A model generated the notes under the pieces. It ran no database searches, was not told where the DNA came from, and was given only the letters and a program-made list of their open reading frames with translations. 64,000 nucleotides of DNA, taken from Bacteroidales bacterium UBA4788 (GTDB lineage: Bacteria > Bacteroidota > Bacteroidia > Bacteroidales > VadinHA17). Shown piece after piece: positions 53,789 to 63,379 of this stretch. A program made the position numbers and the translations under genes. Each line of letters starts with the position of its first letter. Within the stretch, counting starts at the first letter, position 1. The stretch covers positions 26,454 to 90,453 of the forward strand of contig DHGW01000002.1 in assembly GCA_002402965.1 (NCBI GenBank), in the 5' to 3' direction.

Positions 53789-54256
53789 TCAGTTTTTCCT
53801 GAAGACCCAGGCTTCTCCGTTTATCCTGTCCTGGATACTTCCAAGCGAATTCCATGCAGCATGCAGGTCTGGAAATGAACGGGCAGATACCAGTTGCCAT
53901 TTCCCGCCGTTCATGTCAATAATCTGCGCATCATAACCAAGGCCTTTGATATGCTCGAGCCATGCATCTGCATATGAAGGAGTAAGAAAGCTGCCAACGA
54001 TCACATGGTAGCCCGTCATCACCCTTGTCTGTTCTTCAGCCTCGCTGGCAAGCTCAGCCTGGCGGGCCCGTTCGACCTCAGCCTGCTTCTCGTTGACAAC
54101 CCTGATTGAGTCGGCAATGCGGAATGCCTCCTGCTGCTGCCTGAGTGCTTCAGCCTCCCTGGTCTTCTTCCCGAAAGGATTGATGCTTTTCATGAAATCA
54201 CATGATGGAGTCAACAGCAGAACAACTGCAAGGAACACAAGTGATAGTCTCTTCAT
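53789..54256 (-). CDS. SPOR-domain lipoprotein
   Basis: 155 residues from the ATG at 54256. The signal ends at L-L-T-P-S-C. A coiled-coil stretch rich in Gln/Glu/Arg follows, then a C-terminal SPOR domain (G-Y-H-V-I-V-G-S-F, then G-Y-D-A-Q-I-I), which binds denuded peptidoglycan at division sites. It is convergent with purA and divergent from the acyl-CoA ligase. Confidence 0.85.
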   Translation of the reverse strand: MKRLSLVFLAVVLLLTPSCDFMKSINPFGKKTREAEALRQQQEAFRIADSIRVVNEKQAEVERARQAELASEAEEQTRVMTGYHVIVGSFLTPSYADAWLEHIKGLGYDAQIIDMNGGKWQLVSARSFPDLHAAWNSLGSIQDRINGEAWVFRKN

Positions 54257-54398
54257 AAGTGACAGTTTTTCACGATTTTGAAAAATAAAGGTACAGAATA
54301 CTCCGTAAAAATGCAATGAATATTCCGAATCAGAGCCATTCAAACCAATTCTTTTCTATATTAGATCACTATTATCAAACCCTAAAAAACTCTGCGTA

Positions 54399-56312
54399 AT
54401 GAAGTCACTTATCCGGTTCTTCGAAGAAAATGTGGAAAAGTATGCCTCCAACATCTGCCTGTGGGAGAAGTTGCAGGAAAAGTATGAAGGTACCACCTAC
54501 CAGGAAACCAGGCGCCAGGTGCAGGAGTTCGGCGCCGGCCTTATGCAACTGGGAATCAAAAAGGGGGACCGCGTCAGCCTTCTTGCTGACGGGCGCAACA
54601 GCTGGGTCATAGGTGAGCTGGGTATACTCTATGCCGGCGGTGTGAATGTACCTCTCTCCATCAAACTGAACCCGGAAGAGATAAGGTTCCGCCTCTCCCA
54701 CTCAGGATCAAAGATGGTGATAACCTCGAGCACCCAGGCTCCGAAGATACTGGAGGTTATTGACAGGTGTCCCGACTTGCTGAAGGTTATCTTCATGGAT
54801 CCGAGGGAAGAGTATTCCGACGGGCAGATCCATTTCAACGAAGTCAGGAAAATCGGACGCGAATGGCTTGAGAATCCCGCCAACAGGAAAAGTTTCGAGG
54901 ATTTTACTGCCACAATTACTCCTTCCGATTACGCCAATATTTGCTACACCTCTGGCACCACAGCCGATCCCAAGGGGATCATACTCACCCACGGCAACTA
55001 CGTGACCAACGTGTACCAGTCATACAGCCTGATGGACATACCGCAGTACTACAAGACTCTTCTCATACTGCCATGGGACCATTCATTCGCCCATACGGCA
55101 GGGATCTACGCTTTCATGGGCAAGGGGGCCAGCATTGCATCTGTAAAGGTGGGCAAGACACCGATGGAGACGCTGCGCAACATACCCATTTGCATGAAGG
55201 AGATAAAACCCAACCTTCTGATGAGCGTCCCGGCGCTGGCCAAGAACTTCCGTAAGAACATCGAAAAGGGAATCAGGGAGAAGGGGAAGATGACTGAGGC
55301 TCTCTTCTACTTCGCCCTCAGGACGGCCTATTCATATAATAAGGAGGGATACAATAAGGGACGCGGGGTGCAGCAGCTCAAGAAGCCGCTGCTCAGGCTT
55401 TTCGACAAGATCCTGTTCAGTAAGGTAAGAGAGGCATTCGGCGGCGAGCTCGAATTCTTCATCGGCGGGGGTGCATTGCTAGACATCGAGCTGCAGCGCT
55501 TCTTTTATGCAATAGGGATCCCAATGTACCAGGGATACGGCCTCTCTGAGGCATCACCCATAATTTCTTCGAACTCCGTTAAAAGACATAAACTTGGATC
55601 ATCAGGGTTCCTCGTAAACAACATGGACCTGAAGATATGCGATGATGACGGCAACGAACTGCCGACAGGCCAGAAGGGTGAGATAGTGATTCGCGGCGGC
55701 AACGTCATGCACGGATACTGGAAGAACGAGGCCGCCACCAATGATGCTATCCGGGACGGCTGGCTTTACACGGGTGACATGGGATACATGTCAGAGGACG
55801 GGTTCCTTTATGTACTTGGACGATTCAAGAGCCTGCTGATAGCTGACGACGGCGAGAAGTTCAGTCCCGAGGGAATAGAAGAGGCTATCAGCGAACAATC
55901 GAAATATATAGACCAGTGCATGCTTTACAACAACCAGAAGCCTTATACAGTGGCACTTATTGTTCCAAACCAGCATGCCCTGAAGCTGTACCTCGAGGAC
56001 CACAACATGACAGCCACTACCGAGGAGGGAAAGAGGGCGATTCTCAACCTGATTGAGAATGAGGTCAATGAATACCGTATCAACGGCAAGTACGGGCATA
56101 TGTTTCCGCATCGCTGGCTGCCTGTTGCAATGGGAGTCCTTAACGAGAGCTTTAACGAAACCAACGGCATGATGAATTCAACCATGAAGATCGTCAGGGG
56201 CAAGATAATCGAGAGGTACCAGGATCTCATTGACTGGCTCTACACGCCGATGGGCAAGATAGCATACAATGAACGCAACATGGAAGAGGTCGAGAAGATG
56301 AAACTCGGCTGA
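54399..56312 (+). CDS. Long-chain acyl-CoA ligase (AMP-binding)
   Basis: 637 residues. The AMP-binding motif Y-T-S-G-T-T-A-D-P-K-G lies near residue 187, Y-G-L-S-E-A-S-P near 380 and the G-D-M-G-Y hinge region near 466. The fold is the long-chain fatty acid type with a C-terminal insert. It activates fatty acids for lipid synthesis or recycling. It is 19 bases upstream of the GH2 gene. Confidence 0.92.
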   Translation: MKSLIRFFEENVEKYASNICLWEKLQEKYEGTTYQETRRQVQEFGAGLMQLGIKKGDRVSLLADGRNSWVIGELGILYAGGVNVPLSIKLNPEEIRFRLSHSGSKMVITSSTQAPKILEVIDRCPDLLKVIFMDPREEYSDGQIHFNEVRKIGREWLENPANRKSFEDFTATITPSDYANICYTSGTTADPKGIILTHGNYVTNVYQSYSLMDIPQYYKTLLILPWDHSFAHTAGIYAFMGKGASIASVKVGKTPMETLRNIPICMKEIKPNLLMSVPALAKNFRKNIEKGIREKGKMTEALFYFALRTAYSYNKEGYNKGRGVQQLKKPLLRLFDKILFSKVREAFGGELEFFIGGGALLDIELQRFFYAIGIPMYQGYGLSEASPIISSNSVKRHKLGSSGFLVNNMDLKICDDDGNELPTGQKGEIVIRGGNVMHGYWKNEAATNDAIRDGWLYTGDMGYMSEDGFLYVLGRFKSLLIADDGEKFSPEGIEEAISEQSKYIDQCMLYNNQKPYTVALIVPNQHALKLYLEDHNMTATTEEGKRAILNLIENEVNEYRINGKYGHMFPHRWLPVAMGVLNESFNETNGMMNSTMKIVRGKIIERYQDLIDWLYTPMGKIAYNERNMEEVEKMKLG

Positions 56313-56331
56313 CCCCTTAAACTATCATGAC

Positions 56332-58176
56332 ATGAAGTCCGTACTGATTCCGGTTTTTATCGTCACTGCCGGAGTGATGTCTTTTTGCACCAGGGAAAAG
56401 AGTCCTGAGTGGAAACCTGCAGAAAATCCTCTTTACACAGTTTGGGGCGAGACCATTGACCCCGCTTCTCCCTGGGCGGAATACCCCAGGCCCGGGCTGG
56501 AGAGAAGTGAATGGATGAGCCTGAACGGCATGTGGGACTATATCATCTGCGGAAAGGATGAAGATCGGCTGGCACCGCAGGGAAAAATCCTGGTCCCCTA
56601 CCCTGTCGAGTCAGCCCTCTCGGGGGTAAAGGCAAGAATGACTGACTCGCTCGCAATATGGTATTCGCGTGAGTTCGTTATCCCAAAAGACTGGAAGGAT
56701 AAACAGGTGATTATCAACTTCGAAGCCTCAGACTGGGAAACTACCGTCTGGATTGACGACAATTTCGCCATCAGCCACCGCGGTGGATATGACCCCTTCA
56801 CCTGCAATATCACCCCCTATCTTTCTGACACGAAGAGACACTCCATCGTGGTGAAGGTAACCGATCCAACTGACAGGAGCAGGCAACCCAGAGGCAAGCA
56901 GGTCATGAAGCCCGGTGGGATATGGTATACGCCCACCAGCGGCATATGGCACAGTGTCTGGCTCGAGCCGGTTGAAAAGACATGGATAGGTGATCTCAGA
57001 GTTGTCCCTGATATTGACAATGGGATGCTTTATGTTACTGTTATCGAAGAGCGTTGCCAGGGCCCCGAGGGCTGTCCGCCAGTTGACATGGCTCCCTCAC
57101 TTGCGGAGGTGACCCTCACATCAGAAGGCAAAACAGTGTCTGTGGCATCAGGCATCACCGGTACCCCTTTGAACCTTCCTGTACCGGATGCTAAGCTGTG
57201 GAGTCCCGACGATCCGTACCTGTATGACCTGAAGGTACGGCTTGTCACGGGGGGCACAGTAACTGACGAGGTGAAGTCATATGCGGGGATGAGGAAAATA
57301 TCACTTGGGGTCGCTGAAGACGGATTCACGCGTATCATGCTCAACAACAAGTTCGTATGGCAGAACGGTCCGCTTGACCAGGGCTTCTGGCCTGACGGCC
57401 TCTACACCCCGCCGTCTGATGAAGCGATGAAGTATGACATTGAGATGCTGAAGAAGATGGGATTCAACATGCTGCGGAAGCATGTCAAGGTCGAAAACAG
57501 GAGGTTTTATTACCATACTGACCGCATGGGAATGCTTGTATGGCAGGACATGCCCAGCGGTGATGACTACATCTGGGGAGATAAACCTGACATCTCCAAG
57601 AGTCCTGCCGACTCTGCCCTCTTCATGACGGAGCTGACCAGGATGATAGAGACGAAGTACAACAACCCGTCCATTGTCATGTGGGTGGTCTACAATGAAG
57701 GCTGGGGACAGTATGACACTCCCGGAGTAACAAACTATGTGACCGCGCTTGACACCACGAGGCTTGTCAACAGCACATCTGGATGGACCGATCGTGGGAC
57801 GGGACATGTACTTGATATTCATCACTATCCGGATCCGGTTTCACCGGAACCTGAGAAAGAGAGGGCCATTGTGCTTGGTGAGTTCGGAGGCCTGGGATTG
57901 CCCGTACAGGGTCATACGTGGGAACAGAAGAACTGGGGTTATGAAAAGATGGGTGACAGCGCAGCGCTGCTCAATAAATACAGGGAGTTCTACGCCCTGG
58001 TGAGGCAGATGGTTGCGGAGAAAGGACTTAGCGCCACAGTCTATACACAGACCACGGATGTTGAGACAGAGACCAACGGTCTGATGACCTATGACCGGAA
58101 AGTTGACAAGATGGGATTTGAGAACGTAAGGAAGGCTATGTCCATTCCAGGGGAGGCAACAGGCAATAGGCAGTAG
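56332..58176 (+). CDS. Glycoside hydrolase family 2 lipoprotein
   Basis: 614 residues. The signal ends in V-M-S-F-C, a lipobox. The N-terminal jelly-roll, Ig-like and barrel domains are all present. The acid/base Glu456 is in Y-N-E-G-W-G and the likely nucleophile Glu517 in L-G-E-F-G-G. It removes a beta-linked sugar from oligosaccharides outside the cell. The protein is shorter than classical beta-galactosidases but normal for this clade. Its last codons (T-G-N-R-Q) and stop lie inside a tandem repeat, which may have replaced the original end. Confidence 0.88.
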   Translation: MKSVLIPVFIVTAGVMSFCTREKSPEWKPAENPLYTVWGETIDPASPWAEYPRPGLERSEWMSLNGMWDYIICGKDEDRLAPQGKILVPYPVESALSGVKARMTDSLAIWYSREFVIPKDWKDKQVIINFEASDWETTVWIDDNFAISHRGGYDPFTCNITPYLSDTKRHSIVVKVTDPTDRSRQPRGKQVMKPGGIWYTPTSGIWHSVWLEPVEKTWIGDLRVVPDIDNGMLYVTVIEERCQGPEGCPPVDMAPSLAEVTLTSEGKTVSVASGITGTPLNLPVPDAKLWSPDDPYLYDLKVRLVTGGTVTDEVKSYAGMRKISLGVAEDGFTRIMLNNKFVWQNGPLDQGFWPDGLYTPPSDEAMKYDIEMLKKMGFNMLRKHVKVENRRFYYHTDRMGMLVWQDMPSGDDYIWGDKPDISKSPADSALFMTELTRMIETKYNNPSIVMWVVYNEGWGQYDTPGVTNYVTALDTTRLVNSTSGWTDRGTGHVLDIHHYPDPVSPEPEKERAIVLGEFGGLGLPVQGHTWEQKNWGYEKMGDSAALLNKYREFYALVRQMVAEKGLSATVYTQTTDVETETNGLMTYDRKVDKMGFENVRKAMSIPGEATGNRQ

Positions 58177-58251
58177 GCAATTGTGACAATATCGTATGCC
58201 ATACGGGCCCTGTTGTCAACACTACTTCCTATTGCCTAATGCCTGCTGCCT
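58154..58251. repeat. Heptamer repeat array with inverted second half
   Basis: Four direct units (AGGCAAC, AGGCAAT, AGGCAGT, AGGCAAT; 58154-58181) face three reverse-complement units (ATTGCCT, AATGCCT, GCTGCCT; 58231-58251). The two halves could pair around a loop of about 49 bases. The first half contains the GH2 stop codon (TAG 58174-58176). Confidence 0.65.
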
Positions 58252-58253
58252 AG

Positions 58254-58283
58254 GCAGACTGATCAGACGATCAGTCTGCTTTT
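58254..58283 (+). terminator. Hairpin terminator embedded in the 3' end of the opposite gene
   Basis: GCAGACTGATC, loop AGAC, GATCAGTCTGC (an 11-base perfect stem) then TTTT on the plus strand. It ends the GH2 transcript; its right side is also the final codons of the minus-strand HD-like gene. Confidence 0.65.
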
Positions 58284-58814
58284 AAATGGCAGAAATGTCA
58301 TGAAGTCAGCGTGATGCACAATATAGGCTTCGGTGGTTCGCTTCACCAGGTCACCTTCATGGGCATGGGCTGCAATAATATGACACACTTCAGGCGGCAC
58401 TCCGCACTCTTCGGCCAGGCTGACGCCTGAGAAGGGGTGCCGGAGATACTGTCCGTATTTGCCCTGGACGGCTTTGCCGTTTGCATCAAGTTCATATTCA
58501 AGCATCTTGCCAACATCTGCAAGGATGGCTCCTGCAATGACTACGTCCATATTGACCGGCAGGTCATTACGGAAGAACTCGTTCATCTTTAGACCTGCCT
58601 CACGAGCCACATGCACCACGCATCTCTTGTGATCCATGAATGTCACCTTAAGGTCAGGTCCGCAGAGAAGCGTGAAAGGTATTCGATTAAGGTCATCAAC
58701 AGTCAGAACGCTTCGTTCAAGAGCCACCTCCCATGTGCGGGCTGTTTGCTCCTTCAGTCCCGGATCACTGATCCACTCCAGTTCAGGCCATAGTTTCTTT
58801 ACCTCCTCAGTCAT
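58263..58814 (-). CDS. HD-domain-like protein with altered metal motif
   Basis: 183 residues. The spacing of H-x-x-C-V-V-H-V-A, I-L-A-D-V-G-K, L-R-H-P-F-S-G, H-A-H-E-G and V-H-H-A-D follows an HD-superfamily phosphohydrolase, but the central His-Asp reads Ala-Asp. Either metal is held differently or the protein is not catalytic. It lies 6 bases after the dehydrogenase gene on the same strand, so they are likely one operon. A terminator hairpin overlaps its last codons. Confidence 0.7.
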   Translation of the reverse strand: MTEEVKKLWPELEWISDPGLKEQTARTWEVALERSVLTVDDLNRIPFTLLCGPDLKVTFMDHKRCVVHVAREAGLKMNEFFRNDLPVNMDVVIAGAILADVGKMLEYELDANGKAVQGKYGQYLRHPFSGVSLAEECGVPPEVCHIIAAHAHEGDLVKRTTEAYIVHHADFMTFLPFKSRLIV

Positions 58815-58820
58815 GGCATG

Positions 58821-60017
58821 TCACTTTAAGCGTGCAATGATTGCATCAGTCATCTGGATGGTCGAGGCTGCCCCCATGGTCACAACCTCGGGCTTGCCTG
58901 TCATCTTCATCATGTCGTACGACCTGACCTTGCCCTCCTCGATTACTTCGGCGATTGCCTTGCGTATGCGTGCGGCGGTCTCCTTCTCTTCGATATAGTC
59001 AAGCATCATGCATCCTGACTCTATCATTGCAATCGGGTTTACGATCGGTACCTCGTAACCGGCATATTTGGGAGCTGATCCATGGGTGGGTTCGAATACC
59101 CCTATTCCTTCCTCCGAGAACTGCGCGCTGCACGCAAAGCCCAGTCCGCCAATGAGTCCTGCGAATGCATCAGATACGATGTCACCGAACATGTTTCCGG
59201 CGACGATCACACCGTAATCTTCGGGATTCTTGGTAAGCCACATCATCTGTGCATCAATATTGGTATTCCAGAGCTGTATAGAACCAAACTCATTCTTCTG
59301 CATTTCCTTGGCAATCTTCCACATGAGTCCGGATGTCTCACGGATTACGTTTGGTTTTTCGCAGACGGTGACCGATTTGTAGCCAAATTTCACGGCATGT
59401 TCAAAGGCGGCCCTGACAATACGTTCGGTATATTTCCTGGTAAAAATTCTGGTTGATACCGCAAGTTCCTCTTTCGGGCACCATCCAAAGTTATCGCGGA
59501 ACTTGGGATGAGTCATCAGTGCCTCATATACCTGCTGTGGAGGGTTGGACCACTCCACTCCGCCGTAGAGACCTTCGGTGTTCTGCCTGAATATCACGAC
59601 ATCTACCATGGGCTCCTCCGGGTTGCCATCCTTGCCACGACGGATGAAGTTGAGAGGATTGCCCTTATAGCTGCGGCACGGCCTTACGCAGATGTCGAGG
59701 CCGAAGTGCTGCCTCAGGCCGACGATGGGGCTGCTATATGTATATCCCTTGCCCTGAAGGGCCGGAGAGAGTTCGGCAGCAGCATCATCCTTGGGTTTGG
59801 ATGTGATTGCGCCAAACAAAGCGATTTTGTGCTCTGCTATCAGGTCAATAGTGCGCTGAGGAAGAGGGTTGCCTTCACGGCACCAGAAATCCCACCCGAT
59901 ATCCCCGTAGACGTATTCAGCATTGAATCCTGCCGCATCAAGGACACGGACTGCCTGTTTCAGGACAACGGCTCCGATGCCGTCTCCCGGCAGGGCCACA
60001 ATTGTACGTTTAGCCAT
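58821..60017 (-). CDS. Isocitrate/isopropylmalate-type dehydrogenase
   Basis: 398 residues. L-P-G-D-G-I-G at residues 9-15, the substrate-loop R-Q-N-T-E-G-L-Y-G-G-V-E near residue 145 and G-D-I-V-S-D near 279 define the family; E-P-T-H-G-S-A-P is the nucleotide-binding site. Subfamily (isocitrate, isopropylmalate, homoisocitrate or tartrate) cannot be fixed by eye; the N-terminal half does not show the classical isopropylmalate R-x-x-x-R. With citrate lyase nearby, an isocitrate role is reasonable. Confidence 0.85.
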   Translation of the reverse strand: MAKRTIVALPGDGIGAVVLKQAVRVLDAAGFNAEYVYGDIGWDFWCREGNPLPQRTIDLIAEHKIALFGAITSKPKDDAAAELSPALQGKGYTYSSPIVGLRQHFGLDICVRPCRSYKGNPLNFIRRGKDGNPEEPMVDVVIFRQNTEGLYGGVEWSNPPQQVYEALMTHPKFRDNFGWCPKEELAVSTRIFTRKYTERIVRAAFEHAVKFGYKSVTVCEKPNVIRETSGLMWKIAKEMQKNEFGSIQLWNTNIDAQMMWLTKNPEDYGVIVAGNMFGDIVSDAFAGLIGGLGFACSAQFSEEGIGVFEPTHGSAPKYAGYEVPIVNPIAMIESGCMMLDYIEEKETAARIRKAIAEVIEEGKVRSYDMMKMTGKPEVVTMGAASTIQMTDAIIARLK

Positions 60018-60130
60018 AGTTTTATAATTAAATCTGTGTTTTTTCGTCTTCCGTAAAAATATAGTTTTTATTGAGTTTAAAAAAAGAGTTTCAGCAGGTA
60101 AAATTCATAATCGTTCCGAGGGAAAAAAAC

Positions 60131-60138
60131 TATATTTG
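60131..60138 (+). promoter_or_regulatory. TATATTTG box before pepD
   Basis: Exact TAnnTTTG match 40 bases before the ATG at 60178; it falls at the edge of a longer open frame, which supports the later start. No clear -33 element. Confidence 0.4.
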
Positions 60139-60177
60139 CCGCCTGAGCAATATATCACATTTGAAAATAATATAACC

Positions 60178-61641
60178 ATGGGTGAACTGGGGGAGATGAA
60201 GCCAAAGAAGGTCTGGACTTACTTTGAGGAGATAAGCAGGATACCGAGGCTCTCCAAGAATGAAGGGAGGATCAGGGCACACCTTCTTGATTTTGCGCAG
60301 AAGCACAACCTTGAGGCCAGGGAAGACAGCGTAGGAAACATACTTATTATAAGAGAACCCGCTCCCGGCAAGGAGAAGGTAAAGACGGTCGTATTACAGA
60401 GCCACCTTGATATGGTGGGTGAAAAAAATGCCTCTCATCCGCACAACTGGGATGAGGATCCGATTGTTCCCGTGGTTGACGGCAGGTGGGTGACCGCCAC
60501 CGGTACCACCCTTGGTGCAGATGACGGGATAGGAATCGCGGCACAGATGGCTGTGCTTACCGATCCCTACCTGCAGTGCGGACGTATTGAGTGCCTCTTC
60601 ACCGTTGATGAGGAGTCCGGGATGACAGGGGCAATTAATTTAAAACCGGATTTCTTCAAAGGCCGTATATTGCTGAACCTCGATTCCGAGGATGAAGGAA
60701 TTCTCTTTATCGGCTGTGCCGGTGGAATTGATACGCAGGCGCTTCTTCCCTACAGCCCCGAGAGGGTGAATTCGGGTCACAGGGCGATGAACATATCCGT
60801 CACCGGCCTCCACGGAGGTCACTCGGGCGACGAGATACACAAGGGATACGGCAACTCTATCAAAATCATTTCCGGACTATTGCAGGACCTTGAGAGGAAA
60901 TATGACATCAGGATAAGTAATTTTTCCGGCGGTAACCTGCGAAATGCCATCCCAAGGGAGGCCTTCGTGACAGTGACCTTCAATCCCGCGCATGAAGAAG
61001 AGATACTGGCTGACACGGCTTCCTATCATTCACTGGTAAGGGATGAGTATGGTGCTCTGGAGCCTGACCTGAAGGTTTCAGCAATCCCGGCAGATATCCC
61101 TGAGCTGGTTATTGACGGCGGGACACAGCACCGGCTTCTCGGGGCCCTGAGCATTGTGCCTCACGGAGTGCTGGGATGGTCAAAGGAGATACCCGACCTC
61201 GTTGAGACATCGAGCAACCTGGCCACCATAAGGCTCACCGATGACAACATGATACACGTTGTCACCACCCAGAGAAGCTCCTCTGAGGAGGCGAAGCACT
61301 ATGCAGCCATGAAGGCTGAGACCAGCTTCGATCTTGCCGGCGCAAAAGTGACTCATTCCGACGGGTACCCTGGCTGGCAGCCTAACATGAACTCGGCAAT
61401 TCTCAGGCTGATGATTGAGTCATACCGCAAGCTCTTCGGCAAGGTGCCGCAGGTAAAGGCAATTCATGCAGGGCTTGAGTGCGGGCTTATCCTTGAGAAA
61501 TACAAGGGAATAGATATGATATCATTCGGTCCTACAATCAAGGGAGCCCATACTCCCGAGGAGCGGATCGAGATTGAGACGGTTCAGATGTTCTGGGACC
61601 TGCTTATTGATGTGCTGAGGCATATCCCTGAAGCTGATTAG
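60178..61641 (+). CDS. pepD: Aminoacyl-histidine dipeptidase (M20C)
   Basis: 487 residues from the ATG at 60178, the family's usual length. Metal ligands: H-L-D-M-V near residue 80, G-A-D-D-G near 117, D-E-E-S-G-M-T-G near 145 and the final H-A-G-L-E-C-G. The lid domain with G-L-H-G-G-H-S-G-D is present. It splits Xaa-His dipeptides (carnosinase type) in the cytoplasm. It converges with the rubredoxin gene, overlapping by 4 bases. Confidence 0.94.
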   Translation: MGELGEMKPKKVWTYFEEISRIPRLSKNEGRIRAHLLDFAQKHNLEAREDSVGNILIIREPAPGKEKVKTVVLQSHLDMVGEKNASHPHNWDEDPIVPVVDGRWVTATGTTLGADDGIGIAAQMAVLTDPYLQCGRIECLFTVDEESGMTGAINLKPDFFKGRILLNLDSEDEGILFIGCAGGIDTQALLPYSPERVNSGHRAMNISVTGLHGGHSGDEIHKGYGNSIKIISGLLQDLERKYDIRISNFSGGNLRNAIPREAFVTVTFNPAHEEEILADTASYHSLVRDEYGALEPDLKVSAIPADIPELVIDGGTQHRLLGALSIVPHGVLGWSKEIPDLVETSSNLATIRLTDDNMIHVVTTQRSSSEEAKHYAAMKAETSFDLAGAKVTHSDGYPGWQPNMNSAILRLMIESYRKLFGKVPQVKAIHAGLECGLILEKYKGIDMISFGPTIKGAHTPEERIEIETVQMFWDLLIDVLRHIPEAD

Positions 61642-61805
61642 CTGTATTCTTCGAACTCATCCGGCGGGGCGCCGCACACCGGACAGGACCATCCAGAGGG
61701 CAGATCTTCAAACGCCGTTCCGGGTTCAACATCGCCCAGCGGGTCACCGATCGCAGGGTCATAAATGTACCCGCATACCGGGCACCTGTATTTTTTTATT
61801 TCCAT
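61638..61805 (-). CDS. Rubredoxin
   Basis: A 55-residue gene. Iron ligands are Cys8-x-x-Cys11 (CPVCG, followed by Y-I-Y-D-P) and Cys41-x-x-Cys44 (CPVCGAP), with G-D-P, A-F-E-D-L-P and W between. This is the complete one-iron rubredoxin fold; length and spacing are normal. It lies 10 bases after citF on the same strand and its stop overlaps the pepD stop region. It carries single electrons, often to oxygen- or peroxide-reducing enzymes in anaerobes. Its partner is unknown here. Confidence 0.93.
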   Translation of the reverse strand: MEIKKYRCPVCGYIYDPAIGDPLGDVEPGTAFEDLPSGWSCPVCGAPPDEFEEYS

Positions 61806-61815
61806 AGAATGTAAT

Positions 61816-63366
61816 TTATCGCTTCACTTTGCGGACGGCATCAATTACAGTACCGTCAACCCATTTGATTGCTGCGACCACTCTCTCGTCAAAGGCTGCC
61901 TTTTCCGGCTTTCCGCAAATTCTTTCGGCCGTCTCCTTCAGCTCTTCAATGGTTACCAGCGGTAGTCCCTTGCCGTGCACTGCATCAAGCAGATCCTGCC
62001 GGCGGGGATTGATTGCGATGCCCCTTTCCGTAATGATCACGTCAATTAGTTCGCCAGGTCCGCAGAGAGTGGTCACCCGGTCAACAATCACCGGTATCCT
62101 GTCGCGGAACAGCGGAACGGGTATGATCACGTTACGCGCGTGAAGGCAATTCTGCCATCCGCCTATACCGTGAAGAAGCAGGCCGTCAGAGTGGGTGACG
62201 ACGTTGCCGTTGAAGTTTATATCAATCTCCGTGGCACCCAGGATCATGATGTCCATCATGGTTGTCAGGTTGCCTTTGGAGTGGTAGTTGTATGCGTTGA
62301 AAACCGGGTAAGGGATGTGGTTCAGGTTCCTTTCAATTGACTTTACCGAATCAAGGTCAAAAGCCTGGGCATCCAGAATATGTCCCATCTGTCCTTCCTC
62401 GAGCATATCAACCATGTACTTCGTGCTGCCTCCAAAGCCGAAACTGAGCTTCCAGCCCTTCTTCTTCAGCATCTGGTGAACGAAGACGGCAATAGCGAGG
62501 CTTGTTCCGCCTGCCCCGGCCTGCATCGTAGCACCGTCATGAAGTAGTCCGGACTTCTCTAGAAAAGATGCTGTCAGCTCGGCTATGAGGAGCCTGTCGG
62601 GGCTCTTAGTTATCTGGGTGGTTCCCGAAACGATTTTCTCAGGGATGCCAATTTTATCAACAACTACCACGTAATCGACGTAGTTCCCTTCCACCTCCAT
62701 TGGGAAGCAGGGAAGGTCAACCAGGTTGTCGGTCACGATAATTACCTTGTCTGCATAGAGATAATCAGGTTTTGCATAGCCTATTACTCCCGTGGCTGAG
62801 GGTCCGCCTGTTCCTTTGGCATTTCCGAAGGAGTCGGCAGCTGGTGCTGCCAGCACGGCTATGTCAATTTTCACTTCACCGTCCTGTATTGCCTGCACAC
62901 GTCCCCCATGAGAGCGGAGTACGGCTGTGCCCTTCATTTTCCCATCTGAGACGAACATTCCCAGCGGGCCGTTCATGCTGCCCTCGATACGGTTCACGGT
63001 ACCGTTTTCAAGATATTCGATAACAGGGTCATTGCATGGGAATGATGCAGAGGGGAGCCATACCAGGTCTTTGACGCCCATCTCCGACGCGATAGTAAAA
63101 ATCTGGTTACTTACCAGGTCGCCGTCGCGCAGGTGGTGGTGCGTTGAGATTGTCATGCCGTCCTTCAGGCCGCAGCGTACCAGCGCCTCCCTGAGAGAGC
63201 CTATGACCTTGTTATTGTCTTCCGGGTAGTCAATGCAGGTTGGAATGGGAGGAGCATATTTTCTCCCGGTGGGACGGTGCTTGCCAACTCCTTTGAAGGG
63301 TACGGCCTCTTTTCCGTTTATCTCATCCGGCACCATGCGGCCGGCTGCGTTTTCTACGATTTTCAT
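61816..63366 (-). CDS. citF: Citrate lyase alpha subunit (citrate:acetyl-ACP transferase)
   Basis: 516 residues. [10 protein letters not shown] near residue 85, G-S-M-N-G-P-L-G and the late [10 protein letters not shown] are CitF motifs. With CitE and the acyl-carrier CitD it splits citrate to acetate and oxaloacetate in anaerobic citrate use. It starts 13 bases after citE and is followed by a rubredoxin gene. CitD would lie beyond the window upstream of citE. Confidence 0.93.
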   Translation of the reverse strand: MKIVENAAGRMVPDEINGKEAVPFKGVGKHRPTGRKYAPPIPTCIDYPEDNNKVIGSLREALVRCGLKDGMTISTHHHLRDGDLVSNQIFTIASEMGVKDLVWLPSASFPCNDPVIEYLENGTVNRIEGSMNGPLGMFVSDGKMKGTAVLRSHGGRVQAIQDGEVKIDIAVLAAPAADSFGNAKGTGGPSATGVIGYAKPDYLYADKVIIVTDNLVDLPCFPMEVEGNYVDYVVVVDKIGIPEKIVSGTTQITKSPDRLLIAELTASFLEKSGLLHDGATMQAGAGGTSLAIAVFVHQMLKKKGWKLSFGFGGSTKYMVDMLEEGQMGHILDAQAFDLDSVKSIERNLNHIPYPVFNAYNYHSKGNLTTMMDIMILGATEIDINFNGNVVTHSDGLLLHGIGGWQNCLHARNVIIPVPLFRDRIPVIVDRVTTLCGPGELIDVIITERGIAINPRRQDLLDAVHGKGLPLVTIEELKETAERICGKPEKAAFDERVVAAIKWVDGTVIDAVRKVKR

Positions 63367-63379
63367 GACCGGGTATGCA

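Noticed and set aside
59080..59110. GGGTTCGAATACCCC resembling a tRNA T-arm
   Set aside because: It lies inside the conserved dehydrogenase coding sequence, and no acceptor, D or anticodon arms can be formed around it.
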